Assembly (NCBI RefSeq): GCF_000755165.1
Contig: NC_025881.1
Span: 1,336,526-1,400,525 of the forward strand
DNA length: 64,000 nt
Direction: 5' to 3'
Origin: Leishmania panamensis
Taxonomy: Eukaryota > Euglenozoa > Kinetoplastea > Trypanosomatida > Trypanosomatidae
The notes under the pieces are model-generated. The model worked only from the letters and a program-made list of their open reading frames with translations. It was not told the origin of the DNA and did no database searches. Positions 20,201 through 29,639 of the stretch are shown here, piece after piece. Each line of letters opens with the position of its first letter. Within the stretch, counting starts at the first letter, position 1. The translations under genes were made by a program, and so were the position numbers.

Positions 20201-21946
20201 ACTCACAGCTACCATGGACTCCGTGACGGCAGGTGGCACCGATAGCCACCCTTCTGGACGGGAGGTGCCGAGGACCTCCAGCGAGACCACGGCCCCAGAT
20301 ACGTTACGCAGCAACACCTGCGACATGACGGAGTGCGGCGTCTCGCAGAGTGTAAAGGCTGGCGTAGCCATGATCGTCGACATGGCCGCGCTGTAGAAAG
20401 AGCGCACAACATCCGGGAATCCGAGTGCGTTCAGCGTGGCAATGGCGTACGATATCGTTGCCTCCGACTGCTGCGAGTCACGGCCGGTGTTCAGCACTTT
20501 GCTACGCGCGTGCAGAAGGGCCTCGGCCGCTGCCTCGGTTGCCTCTGGTGAGAGGTACGTCGGCAGCGAGACACCTCGCTGGGTGACGTGGGTAACGCAT
20601 ACGCCACAGTGCGCAAGGAAGCGCTCAGCCACCATCACCGAGACAAGTCGCTCATCGCGGAAGTATTGGTAAGCAGCCAGCAGCACAGTAAAGGGTGCTT
20701 GCTTAAGGGCTTTCATGGCGAGCATGGCGCATTCGTGCCGAGTATGGTTGTCCATGTGGTGCGGAATTTGACACAGACAGCACTGCTGAATCTGAAGGCG
20801 TGTCACAGGAGTCATAATAGACACACCGCCTGCCTTACCCTTGCGTCTCTCACTCGGGAAGGTGGTAAGTACCTGCACCATCCGCTCTAGGCACACCTTG
20901 ATCGCCTTATCGCTCATGAAAGGATGCCACCGACAGCAGCCATGCAAGTCCTCCTCCGCTTCTGATGAGTAGAGGGAAGGACCTGCACTCGTGAGCTCCG
21001 CCCCGACGTCGCACAGCATACTACCCATGCGACGTGTGCGCACTTGACATGCCTGCACCACCGCAGACAGCAGCGCTGGTGACGACGCCTCAACCACGCG
21101 CCGCACCACCACTTCCATTTTAGGAAGCAACACAGCAGGAAAGGAGCTCTTCCTCCGCGCGCAGTTCTGCACCAGAGACTTCATCAACTGCGTGACTGTC
21201 TCTGCCGCCTCGGCGTCCGGCCACGAAGCAAGCTGGCGAACATAATCGAGAAGCGCCTCTTCCCATTTGCCGTCGGTGAACGAAGCCGACGGCAATAGCA
21301 TTGAATTATCTATCGGAGCACTGATGTGAAGTGTGCTGCATAGGAGCCTTGCGAAAGGATGCATGTAGCTCCTCCAGCGAGACGCTTCAGCTGCCACCTC
21401 CACCGGCGTTGCAAGAGACGGTGGCGCCGCTCCGGAGCTGGCAGCATCCTGCAGCTCACTTAGCAGTGCTAATGTCCACGCGTGGAGCTCCTTTGGCGAG
21501 GACGCAACTGCTGCAGAGACGGCCGACACGAGGCTACACATTTCTTCGGCAAAAAGGCGCGGGCAGGCACCGATGATGTGATTACGCCGTAGTCGTGTGG
21601 CCATCAACGCTGCTGCTGTGGAGAAGGAGGGTGGCCCGGAGGTGCGCAGCACTTCCTCGAGCGACTCATGCGGTGGAGACACACGCGGGGGCGCAAACGG
21701 ACGCGACAGCGCCGCAGCTCTCGGTCGCCCGTGACCCCAATACGACAAGCGTGCCTTGCGGCGGGCAATGAACGCAGGGCTTGCCGATACGTAGGTGCGG
21801 CGCAGTAGCGGGAAGGGCTCATTAGGATTGCGGCAAACTTGGCGCGCTGCCCGCCACTTGAGAGCAGCACTTCCTGCACAGCTCGCGGCTACCGGTGACC
21901 AGTAGAGCGCCGCCAACGCTGGCGCTGTCACTCTTCGCGGTTTCAT
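17216..21946 (-). CDS. Large multi-zinc-finger protein (RanBP2-type fingers), probable mitochondrial
   Basis: 1576 residues, the largest gene here. The N-terminus (MKPRRVTAPALAALYW and onward) is basic, Ala/Arg-rich and lacks acidic residues for about 40 positions, like a mitochondrial presequence. Residues to about 760 are mostly helical without Cys pairs. From about 770 many zinc-ribbon or RanBP2-type fingers appear: WKCATCGRLN (about 770), WVCRDCGARN (about 837), FVWVCPGCHQ (about 938), WTCEECGSSHNN (about 1310), WECPTCYRAN (about 1348), and a last CxxC pair near 1486-1502 (CPLCGLVYIEARCPLC). Further CxxC knuckles lie between them. The last 65 residues (KGTVCEVQDRYAFIQPSG and onward) look like a cold-shock/OB fold. 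RanBP2-type fingers bind single-stranded RNA, so an organelle RNA-binding role is plausible. Some trypanosome RNA-editing and mitoribosome factors carry such fingers, but no specific orthologue is claimed. Confidence 0.85.
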   Translation of the reverse strand: MKPRRVTAPALAALYWSPVAASCAGSAALKWRAARQVCRNPNEPFPLLRRTYVSASPAFIARRKARLSYWGHGRPRAAALSRPFAPPRVSPPHESLEEVLRTSGPPSFSTAAALMATRLRRNHIIGACPRLFAEEMCSLVSAVSAAVASSPKELHAWTLALLSELQDAASSGAAPPSLATPVEVAAEASRWRSYMHPFARLLCSTLHISAPIDNSMLLPSASFTDGKWEEALLDYVRQLASWPDAEAAETVTQLMKSLVQNCARRKSSFPAVLLPKMEVVVRRVVEASSPALLSAVVQACQVRTRRMGSMLCDVGAELTSAGPSLYSSEAEEDLHGCCRWHPFMSDKAIKVCLERMVQVLTTFPSERRKGKAGGVSIMTPVTRLQIQQCCLCQIPHHMDNHTRHECAMLAMKALKQAPFTVLLAAYQYFRDERLVSVMVAERFLAHCGVCVTHVTQRGVSLPTYLSPEATEAAAEALLHARSKVLNTGRDSQQSEATISYAIATLNALGFPDVVRSFYSAAMSTIMATPAFTLCETPHSVMSQVLLRNVSGAVVSLEVLGTSRPEGWLSVPPAVTESMVAVSRLVGQEGSAADMDGLYEALVGFHNAGLFISYYVECVLAGLCDRIRDIERRQPHAWKDVSKVSRAPPHEILEGVIPVFRATLRYVGDELNTDVILELFETALQLSVYAVPLTAALVSALRASMGMSLSLQELLCRVDPSTHNAPFLYYYILCYARDFGSPSTFDHLAALWHVDGDAIWNRAAHLSPPCRLWKCATCGRLNSDRYNYCVCSALRYSHVLCGACGYAQDERLRQCCSCGQTLLNKASLAGAVVRKTWVCRDCGARNAARQTLLCFRCGQPTGPCIQQHSAIEAAESQGSTASASASPGCCFCGDCNNDEVCGAASSATQRTATYAEAVGVCHECGRFKMDHAARSSFVWVCPGCHQRRSSLERFCPSCPQVECLPRAICREPVYAPRVCRHCGHEEANPFTVVCRGCSSAADPFVHRSNLAEATLLPVQEAATDGHPGPMSAQGVPNQRQPQVYHWCFHCHHMQPWDDTVPLHQQHCRGCAADCEEKGQCSLPLRVCGGCGATLPTRYAGSAVCPYCATYLQLAPQPQRCDDGSAPRYWTAVTLLHTCEVLDECCARESLLTEGLTPATPTALVSTRSKTSAPDGSPAPGSAATAVDASARACFQRRPAIEKALSCLRREWCNIDSAAWLSIRIDVVTLLGQIVSRLCPCLSTSLTARRLSALLKSILTHVDGVCGVAVAGSRDTSSCSVQGYFTPAEVCHECLGTHSPDLCPFLEGGGLWTCEECGSSHNNIDLCRYVCSNCLALRPVVQDLLISACWECPTCYRANLQFERYCMHCGAQRAAWCAAMLPRWDSAGDVAVYGGVQSPAAAGTGEPGDQGETTHQANRLTARKRGRNVQGHRTGLLNLESTAQALSQSFSSALSYDESNAAPLDSLAASPATATSPVCGDEIPFNPAKCPLCGLVYIEARCPLCLNHIPAVANAKGTVCEVQDRYAFIQPSGTTRPQDRIFVDEALLKANTLREGLLVHYTAELDQRGRMEARFLRC

Positions 21947-23441
21947 TCGTTGCCTCCTCTGCTGACCAGTAATGGCATCGGGGAATTACATGAATCCGCC
22001 AGTAAAAGAAGATATAAGGACAAGTAGGGCCACGCATGGGAAAAGGAGAAGAAGTGTGCGAAGAAACGCACTATTAACCGCAGCAGCACAAACATGCATG
22101 TAGACGCACCTCCGCACACACCCATACACGCACGACAGCAAGCGATGCGTGCCAATTGAGCGCGAGAGGCACAACAAAAAAACTCGCTTTGGCGGTCTCT
22201 CACTTGAGGCAGGAAGACCGTGGTACGCAGAGGTGCGTGTTTGAGGCAATGCTGCTGCTTCGCCTCGTTGACACTCAAATTCTCCACCCCTGAGGAAAGA
22301 AGTAAGAGACCCTGTGTGACACCCGCACGACGTGAAAGGAAACGTGAGGCGAAGAGAGAAAGAGCTACAAAGGTGCAGGGCAGCCAGGATACTTGTGCAT
22401 GCACATACACTCAGCGATTCCCCCCTCCTCGCCGACGGAAAATCAAAAGAAGAACTGCGAAGGCAAAGCCGCGTGATGGTGAATGGAGTGCACCAGCTCC
22501 CGTGAGGGAGAAGCGAAACTGGTGTGCGACTACCGTCCGCTACCGTGATGAAACTCTCGTTCCGCACAAAGCAAGCGAGAGGAAAAAGGAGGTAGGGAGG
22601 AGAGGAGGTGATGTAGGAATGTAAGAGGTGGACTATCAAGGAAAAAATCGTGGGAGGAACGGGAAAGAAGTGAAGCTTTTGCGCGCACCGAATAGCGTCA
22701 GCACCGGCCATGCAGAATGTTTTCTACGCATCACCGATCGTCTAAAGAGCATACATCGACGCTGTCGACTGTAGAGGTGGCTAGCGAGGAAGCGAAAGGG
22801 CAAGAGTGGAAAAAGAGGGACGGGGTGAGACAATGGCAGCTCTCCCCGTTTCTTTGGTCAACAACCACCTTCCTGACGGAACATGATGAGTCATCCATGG
22901 GCAAGCAGCACTGAAAGCGGCCGCACTGTGGTGCTGGCGCCACATCCCCACCCCTTCGAGCTCCTCACCTCCCTTTATTGTGCTGTGTCCTCCGATAGTT
23001 GCTTCGGGGTACTTTTCTGACGTGCAAGTGGTTGGATCCGATACACACAGGCAATACGAGATGAAGATTACACTGGGAGTTCACAGTCAGTACGAAGGGA
23101 GAGAAACGGTGCCACCTATGCGCTGACCAAAGACGAAAAAAAAAAGAAAAAAAACAACGCATCCTACTCGAGTGAGAGTGCTACGAGGAGAGTATACAAA
23201 AACACACAAAGGCGCACCACAGCACACATGAACAAGACGATCAACAACAACAAAAAAGCAGGCGCAGCAGCGAAACGAAAGACGCTAAAAAAAAAAATTG
23301 CAAAGCGGCAAAGCTGCCACATCACGCGGGAAAAAAAGGAGAGCAATAGAGGCGGCGGTTTGCACGGCACCAGCGTCAGTACGTGCGTCGGCCTGTAGCA
23401 CGCTTGCACACCTTCTTGTCCTCGTCGCCTGCGGCCCACGG
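21947..23441. other. Intergenic spacer between NDUFB7-like and zinc-finger genes
   Basis: About 1.5 kb with no supportable gene. A-rich runs near 23135-23155 and 23285-23300, and purine-rich tracts at 22330-22470 and 22570-22620. Interpreted as a 3' UTR plus 5' leader. Confidence 0.5.
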
Positions 23442-24119
23442 TTAAGCGGCCTGGGGACGCTTCTCCTCTGGCAGAGGAAATCCTGGCACCATGTCATACA
23501 CAATCTCATCTGGAATGAGCTTGTGGCCATAGGCGCTAGTCATGGTACCCTTCTCCCAGTTGGTTGGCGAGAACTCGGAGCGCATGAGGGAGCGGTTCGG
23601 CTCCCGCCACATGACTGGGTTCGCAGGGTCCTTCTCATCCCACCCGCTAAGTCGCTGTGATGCTGCCAGATTCCAGTAGAAGGACGGCATGTAGTACGGA
23701 ATGCCGAGATACAGGATGCTAGGGAAGAACTTCTTGTCCTCTGCTGTGTAGTCCTTCGTCAGCTCCATGAACTTGCTTTTTAAGAGCTGCAGGCGGTAAG
23801 TCTCGTGCGCCCTGCATACCATCCACGACTCTTCGAACTCGTGGCAGTTCACCGTACCCCACGTCACAGGCTTTAAGTTCCGCATACAACGGTTGAACGG
23901 AATCCAGCGGTGCACGCAGTGATCACGATAGACGATAGGCACCTGGTTCAGCTCCATGAAGTCACGTGACACTGTCATTGGACGACGCTGGTGACCACGA
24001 TCAGCACCGAAGGGATCCAGCTTATTCCACAGCAGCGGGTTGTCGTACGGCCCCAGGTTGACGGGTGGCATCGACTCCCCCGGCTTGGCCGATGCCAAGT
24101 CGTTGAGGTACTCTGTCAT
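23442..24119 (-). CDS. NDUFB7: Complex I subunit NDUFB7/B18-like, twin CX9C protein
   Basis: 225 residues. The core around residues 65-115 has the B18 signature: C68 and C78 in HCVHRWIPFNRC (CX9C), then C92 and C102 in NCHEFEESWMVC (CX9C). A helical segment rich in basic and Leu residues follows (YRLQLLKSKFMEL). The spacing and the PFNRC motif match NDUFB7, an accessory subunit of NADH:ubiquinone oxidoreductase folded by the Mia40-type oxidative pathway in the intermembrane space. Animal NDUFB7 is about 137 residues; the N- and C-terminal extensions here are of the kind common in trypanosomatid respiratory subunits. Other twin-CX9C proteins are possible but match less well. Confidence 0.8.
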   Translation of the reverse strand: MTEYLNDLASAKPGESMPPVNLGPYDNPLLWNKLDPFGADRGHQRRPMTVSRDFMELNQVPIVYRDHCVHRWIPFNRCMRNLKPVTWGTVNCHEFEESWMVCRAHETYRLQLLKSKFMELTKDYTAEDKKFFPSILYLGIPYYMPSFYWNLAASQRLSGWDEKDPANPVMWREPNRSLMRSEFSPTNWEKGTMTSAYGHKLIPDEIVYDMVPGFPLPEEKRPQAA

Positions 24120-27100
24120 TGCTCTAGCACGCTACGGTAGCAGATGAAGCAAGCGCATAAAGCGCAGAAATGAAGAAAACAGTACAGTAAAACGAGCTAA
24201 GAAAAAAAAAAAGAAACCGCACCAGACAGGCGTCCCTCCAGCCCGCGCCGTTGCTGTCGCTGCTTGATTAATGCGTCGATCCGCCACGTGAACACGGAGT
24301 CGAAAGCGCGCACACACAAAGGCCCTGCACGTGTATGTACAAAACCCCCTTCCTTTTCTCTGTATTTAAAGGCTGCCCCCCCCCCAAGTAGTTTAGTGAG
24401 CTACACACACTGCGTATGCACAGTCGCAGCAAGATACAAAGGATGGGGATTCAAAGGTGGAGAGAAGCAAAGAAATGGGTATCTGGTGGTGTTTCTTCGG
24501 TGCAGTGTGGCAAACGTGCTGGAGAGTGGTAGACACGGCTAGAAGAAGAATTAGGGGGAGTGAGGAACCAGAGTTGAACGGGTTGCTCAAGTAGGCCTAG
24601 GGAGAGATCTAGGCGGCCGAGAGAGTGAAAGGCAGGGGAAGGACAAGAGCTCAACGATGCTGCGCTACCTCACCGCGACTATGCGCACCTAGATGGGTGC
24701 GAGTGTGAAGGGGGGTGGTCTGTGAGTCCTTGGCGTGAGAGAACCCGTAGTCGTGCGGCAGTTTTCCGATGCACGTATCTACGCGTGTGTTGCTGTTGTG
24801 CTTTCTGCCAAAATGAGAACATCAAGTCCCTGTATCTGCGTACTATTCTCTGGTGCTCAGAAGGGAAAAAAGAACAAATAAGCTGCTGCTGCTGCTAGTG
24901 GGGACTTGGGTGCTGCATCGAGTAAGAACAACCGCCAAGATGGAATGCAAAGAAGCAGCCAGCATTGAAAATATGTTTGAGCATCCAGAAGAAGCGACAG
25001 GGAGGTAGCAGAAAGAGAACTCGAGCAGCATGCAGAGTGGTTTCACGACAAGCTGCACAAAGAACTCCCCCGTAGGTGCGCACACGCCTATGACAAAATT
25101 CTGTAATCCGCGCGCGAGCAAGGAAGTTGTCCAACGCTTTAGCATTGATCACTAGCATGTTCTTGGCGATGCTTGAGAGAAATCATATCGCGCGCTCAAC
25201 ACAGAACGCCAACTAACTCCATTCCTCTGCACTGGTTGAGAGTCTCCCAAGTGGCAGTTGTGTACCACTGAAACACCGCCTGAGTCTTCCGTTACTGCTG
25301 TTCTGTGCTTTGTTCGCTTCCTCTTTACTACTCTGACCGTTGTTGAATCGTGAGAAGGATAAGAGGATAAAGCGCATGCGCCGCCCTCTAAGTCTCCCAT
25401 CACGTCACGGAGCACAAAATACTGATGGGCACGGTGCTTGACTGTTTCCATCCTTTGGACTGCATATATTGGAGATTTTTTTAAAGCTTCACGTCGCTTC
25501 CTGCAAACTCATCAATCACCCCATTCACCTCCCATCACGCGCCCCTCACCAATTCTTCAGCAGGCTCATCATGTGACTACCACAACCAACACTACCATGC
25601 GCGTTTGAATTTTTTGTATGCAAACTCAAGCTGGTCTTCGCCTTCACCTGAGCGAGCTGCAGACCGACTGCAAGTGGGCAGATGAGGAAAGAAAAAGCGT
25701 CAATGATATTAACCACACTAACCAGCACGCAGGGGACATTGAAGGTCGTTGGTGTCGTCCTTGGATCAGTGTGTTTATCTGCGCTTGCTTTTGGCTGCGT
25801 GTTGCGTGCGAGACTACTGTTTCTCTCTTTTTTGGGGGGAGGGGGGAGGGGGGGAAGGGTGGAGAGAGCGAGGGGACTAGCTCACAAAGCACACATGGAC
25901 GGGTTCATGCCCATCCTGCGGCAAACAGAAACCCCTGCTAGTCCATATCAACAATAAAAACAAACAAAAAAAGCAAAACGTAATGGAGTGAGAGGTGATG
26001 CGGACACCCAAACACGGAAAAGAGAAAGAAGGAAAAGGTGAAAGACAGCGGGGGGATGGGGGAGGACGCGCCGGTCAGAGAGAGAGAGAGCGAGAGCGAG
26101 AGCGAGAGAAAAAAGTGGTGGTAGGAGCCGCCTCACTGAAAAAAAAAGCAACACTTTTCTGCGCGTCTGTGTGATTGCTTAAGAAATTTGCAGCTGTGAA
26201 ATGAAAAGGTGAAGTACTTTTAATGAATTGTTTAAGAGTGGGTCTCCTTCGGTGGTCGTACCTGTGCAGAAGGCACCTCCTCATCACCAGCACCTTTTCT
26301 GTTGTCACGAACATCAAAGCAAAGAAGCCAGAGAAGAAAAAAGAACTTCAGGTTTTAAAGGGCAGATCGAGCGCGAAAGAAAGCCAAAGGGGCATGGGAG
26401 GGAGGGAAAGGGAGGTCGACAGAGCTGTAGAAGGAACCGGTCACACGCGTACACGCCAGCCATCGCTCCTCTCAATCCCTTTCAACTTCTCCATCTCCCT
26501 TGGCTGTTTCTCCAGCATTGCCTACTTGGCCAGTGCTGCTTCTGGTGACACACTCCCTCCTCTCCTGCGCCTTCTAGAAGAAAGGGAAGCAGGAAAAGGG
26601 GATGAAAATTACCAGGTGTTTATCGCGCAACTAATCATGTATGAGCGACAGGTTTGAGCGGGGAGAAAGGGGAAGGGAAGTAGACAATTGAGAAAACAAA
26701 AAAGAATCCCCAATAGTAGCACGAGCACAAACGTAAACGGGAAAAAAAATGCCAATACGTGAAGAACAACAACAAAAAGAAAAATGGCGTTGACAAAACG
26801 ACGAAAGGCAACCGGAGAGATCAGACGCACGCACGCACAAGTTTTGCTTTCATTTTCCTCCTTGCTGCTCTGCTGGTGCGTGCGCTCACGGTTGCGTGTC
26901 GGCCACTGGCGCACGCTGTAAGTGCTCTGTTGTTTCTCTTGTCTTCTTTGTTGTGTGCGTTTCTTTGTTTTCGCTGCCTTCCGTATCGGCTCGCTCGTGT
27001 GCAAAGTCGTCTGTCGATAGAGAAGGGGGGGGGAATGTCACACCAATAGTGAAAGAAAAAATGTGTTAGAGAGAGACACACACACACATACTGACAATTT

Positions 27101-27624
27101 GTCTGTGCTCTCGTGAGGAGAGAGAGAGGGAGAGGGGAGAGGGGGAGAGGAGTAAAAAAAGAAAACGGAACACAAAAGGGTACATGACTGAGATCAAACC
27201 CACCTGTCCACTCATACTGAGCGAATAGAAAAAAAATACACACCCACACAGCAAGCGAAACAAAATACAGAGAGGCAGTGTGCCGCTGACAAGTGCAGAG
27301 GGTTGGCTGGCCATAAGCCAGAGAGAGAGAGAGAGGCTCGCTCATACAAAGAAACAGAGCTACCCACACACTACGGCGGAGGAAGGGGGGACACAGTGCT
27401 TCCCAAGAGCAAACAGCTTGACGGCAGCAGCCTCGAAACTCCATCGACTCCGCACCCAACAACAACAAAAAAAAACATAAAAGGCGCTGAGCGGGCTTCC
27501 GCCACGCATGCGCTCCTTGACGTCAAACGCATCACTTCTCTCTCCTGTTCTCCGTCGTCTACCTCTCCGCAGGAAGGATGTGGCGCCCTTCCACAAGGAC
27601 ACCACAATGGCGCCATCACACAGC
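24120..27624. other. Long gene-free spacer upstream of the NDUFB7-like gene
   Basis: About 3.5 kb without a supportable gene on either strand. Minus-strand open frames at 24843-25145 and 25152-25451 lack protein-like composition or motifs. It contains poly-A/purine blocks (25960-26110, 27110-27180), a GA repeat (26077-26109), a G-rich run (25830-25860) and a CTG-type run near 24880-24897. It is unusually long compared with the 0.5-2 kb spacers elsewhere in the window. Confidence 0.55.
26077..26109. repeat. GA-rich simple repeat
   Basis: AGAGAGAG and GAGAGC units, a pyrimidine tract in the transcribed sense. It could act as a polypyrimidine tract for RNA processing. Confidence 0.8.
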
Positions 27625-28929
27625 TCAAGCCCGGTACGCCTCAGAGGTGAGGTCAAACTTTGTATTGAAGTCAGTCAGCACATTCTTGACAATGCGGCCT
27701 ACGGCGCTGCGCCTCAGCAGCAGCAAGATGTAGCTACCAACGCCGGCCATCAGGCAACCGCCAGCAGTCCCCTTCCGCCTTAATGACTCCTGGGGGAGGT
27801 TGAGCTCAGGGGTGGGCATGCGCATGGCGTCACGCTAAGGCTGGGACAGCGGGCAGCTCGGCTCCGACAGCCCAGTGAGCTTGATGGCGCGCACCTGCTC
27901 GGCAGCGTTGAAGACGCTGCGCTTGTGCTGGAACTGCGTAATAACTGACTTAAACTCGGCCATGAACTTGACAGGGTCGTCCGTTGTGAGTTTCGCGAGG
28001 TAACAGGCTATGTGACTGTGTTTCAAAGATTTGCCACTTAGCATCGCCTTGCAAACCGCCTGTTCAGCGCCCTCAATATCGATGCGGATTGTGTTGTGGT
28101 CGTTGCTGTGGTCAAAGGTGGTCAGCTTGTGCCTCACCAAGTTGATGAGCAGGAGACATGCACCGGGACCGGTAATGTTGCCAATCTTGTGCTTTTTGAA
28201 GGTGAGGGTGTCGTAGTCAGGCGCCATAAACTTCCCCTTGATAGCGTGCACGCACTAGAACTCGCCAATAATGTCAATGTTCACTCCGCAGTGCTTGGTC
28301 TCAGTGAGCAGCGCCTCTTTTGTGTGCCTCACCTTGTCAGCCCGATTGCTACAGCACCATTTCAGATAGTGGCTTGCCTGCTTAGACGGGCACGCCTTGT
28401 CGGTGCCGAGACCGAAGGAGCGGATGGCGTTCAGCAGACCTGTATCACACGACTCGGAGGCGCTCACGCCTAGGCCCATTGGCAGCGCGTCGTTGGAAAT
28501 AAGGCACACAGCCTGTAGCGCCGGGTCACTGAGTTTCTTTTCGAGGCTGTTCAGCACGATGTTAGGTGCACCTCTAGCAAAGATGAGCGAGTCCTTGAAG
28601 TGGTTCTCTTCCCCGATGAGAGTTACCTCGTAGTACCTACCCCTCGTTGCAGCCCAGCGCAGCTTCGCAACTTTGCACCTCGCGGAAGGCACAGAATGCA
28701 AGTGGCACCCTTCACGCAGTCCACTGGGATCCACTTAGCCTCTCATATACACGGTGTGCTTGCCGTAGGAGTTCACACCGCAAGGGGCAATGGCGACGAA
28801 ACGCAACATTATCTCACTGGGGCCATCTTCAACAGCGCCATAGACTTCGGTTACAACCTAGCCGAAGTACTCCCCCTTCCTCCAGTGCAGCTGTCCGGAA
28901 AGAAAGATGAGGATCCTCGGCACTTCGTG
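27625..28929 (-). pseudogene. Protein gene relic B, one frame broken by in-frame stop codons
   Basis: One minus-strand frame reads as natural protein for about 430 codons from near 28929 to a TGA at 27627-27625. It is interrupted in frame by TAG at 28860-28858, TAA at 28737-28735, TAG at 28257-28255 and TAG at 27837-27835. No frameshift is needed across these stops. Protein-like segments include MLRFVAIAPCGVNSYG, LQAVCLISNDALPMGLG, IRIDIEGAEQAVCKAML, VKFMAEFKSVITQFQHK and GVGSYILLLLRRSAVG. Upstream, in another frame beyond a CA/GT microsatellite (28927-28958), lies a hydrophobic segment (GSGAAVLFLIFICFVL) that may be the old N-terminal part. A SIDER2-like element abuts the upstream side. The family is not recognised. 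Most likely a pseudogene decayed by point mutation; stop readthrough is an unlikely alternative. Confidence 0.6.
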
Positions 28930-28958
28930 TGTGTGTGTGTGTGCGTGTGCGTGCGTGT
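28927..28958. repeat. GT dinucleotide microsatellite
   Basis: A (GT)n run with GC interruptions. It sits exactly where the reading frame of relic B and that of the upstream hydrophobic segment part company, so slippage here could have caused a frame change. Confidence 0.85.
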
Positions 28959-29189
28959 CTGATCTTTTTTATCGTTGTTCGTTTTGCGCGCAGTACAAAA
29001 CAAATGAAGATCAGGAAAAGCACAGCCGCTCCAGAGCCGAACACGGAAAAAGTACCGCCCGATTCGATGTCCGCAAAGCGTGGCTTCACTTTCTGCCCGC
29101 CATGGAATTCAGGAGGCAACACACACAGAAAAAAGAGGCCAGCGAGTTAGTACGTGGGTCTAACTACAGATGCCCAGGAGAGAAACTGC

Positions 29190-29634
29190 TTTTCTCGGAG
29201 GGTGACCGCTCTCTCAGCGAAGAGGTGCTCCGCTCCGCTCTAGACCCAGCCTGTCCCACGTCCGCCTCGGGGTGCGGAGCAGCGGTCGACACGCGCATTG
29301 CTGTAATGCGCCGACTCGGCGATGCGAGCACAGCCCCTGCCTCAAACTCCAACCACCCACCCACCTGCTCTGCAGACCGCCTCACAGATGCTCCTGCGGT
29401 GCCGGTCGCCACCTGGTGCATCCCTCGGGGTAACACGCAGGCGTTCCACACCAATAGACGGCGAGGGCAGGGTGGGGTGCATTCGAGTCAGGTCCGCACT
29501 CTGCCCGTCATGTGGACGGCACAAGCGGGTCCACTGTCGCAGGTCTCTCCGACGCAACGCCGCCCAGGACCTGACCACTGACGTTAGCAGCGATGCATCG
29601 CCCTGACTGCCCCACGGGGTGAGGTACTCAGCCC
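29190..29634 (-). mobile_element. SIDER2-like truncated retroposon, copy 2
   Basis: About 445 bases, roughly 98% identical by eye to 6281-6727. Differences include CCGCTCTC for CCACTCTC, GTCCGCC for GCCCGCC, and a three-base cluster (GCTGTA for ACAGCA). In the minus-strand sense it begins GGGCTGAGTACC and ends CTCCGAGAAAA. Flanks are unrelated to those of copy 1, which shows dispersal rather than a tandem duplication. No target-site duplication could be fixed by eye. It lies between relic B and the GC-rich island, downstream of the epimerase gene in the transcript. Confidence 0.75.
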
Positions 29635-29639
29635 TCATA

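Noticed and set aside
24843..25451. Two adjacent minus-strand frames of about 100 codons
   Set aside because: No motif, poor coding composition and no homologous feel; treated as spacer.
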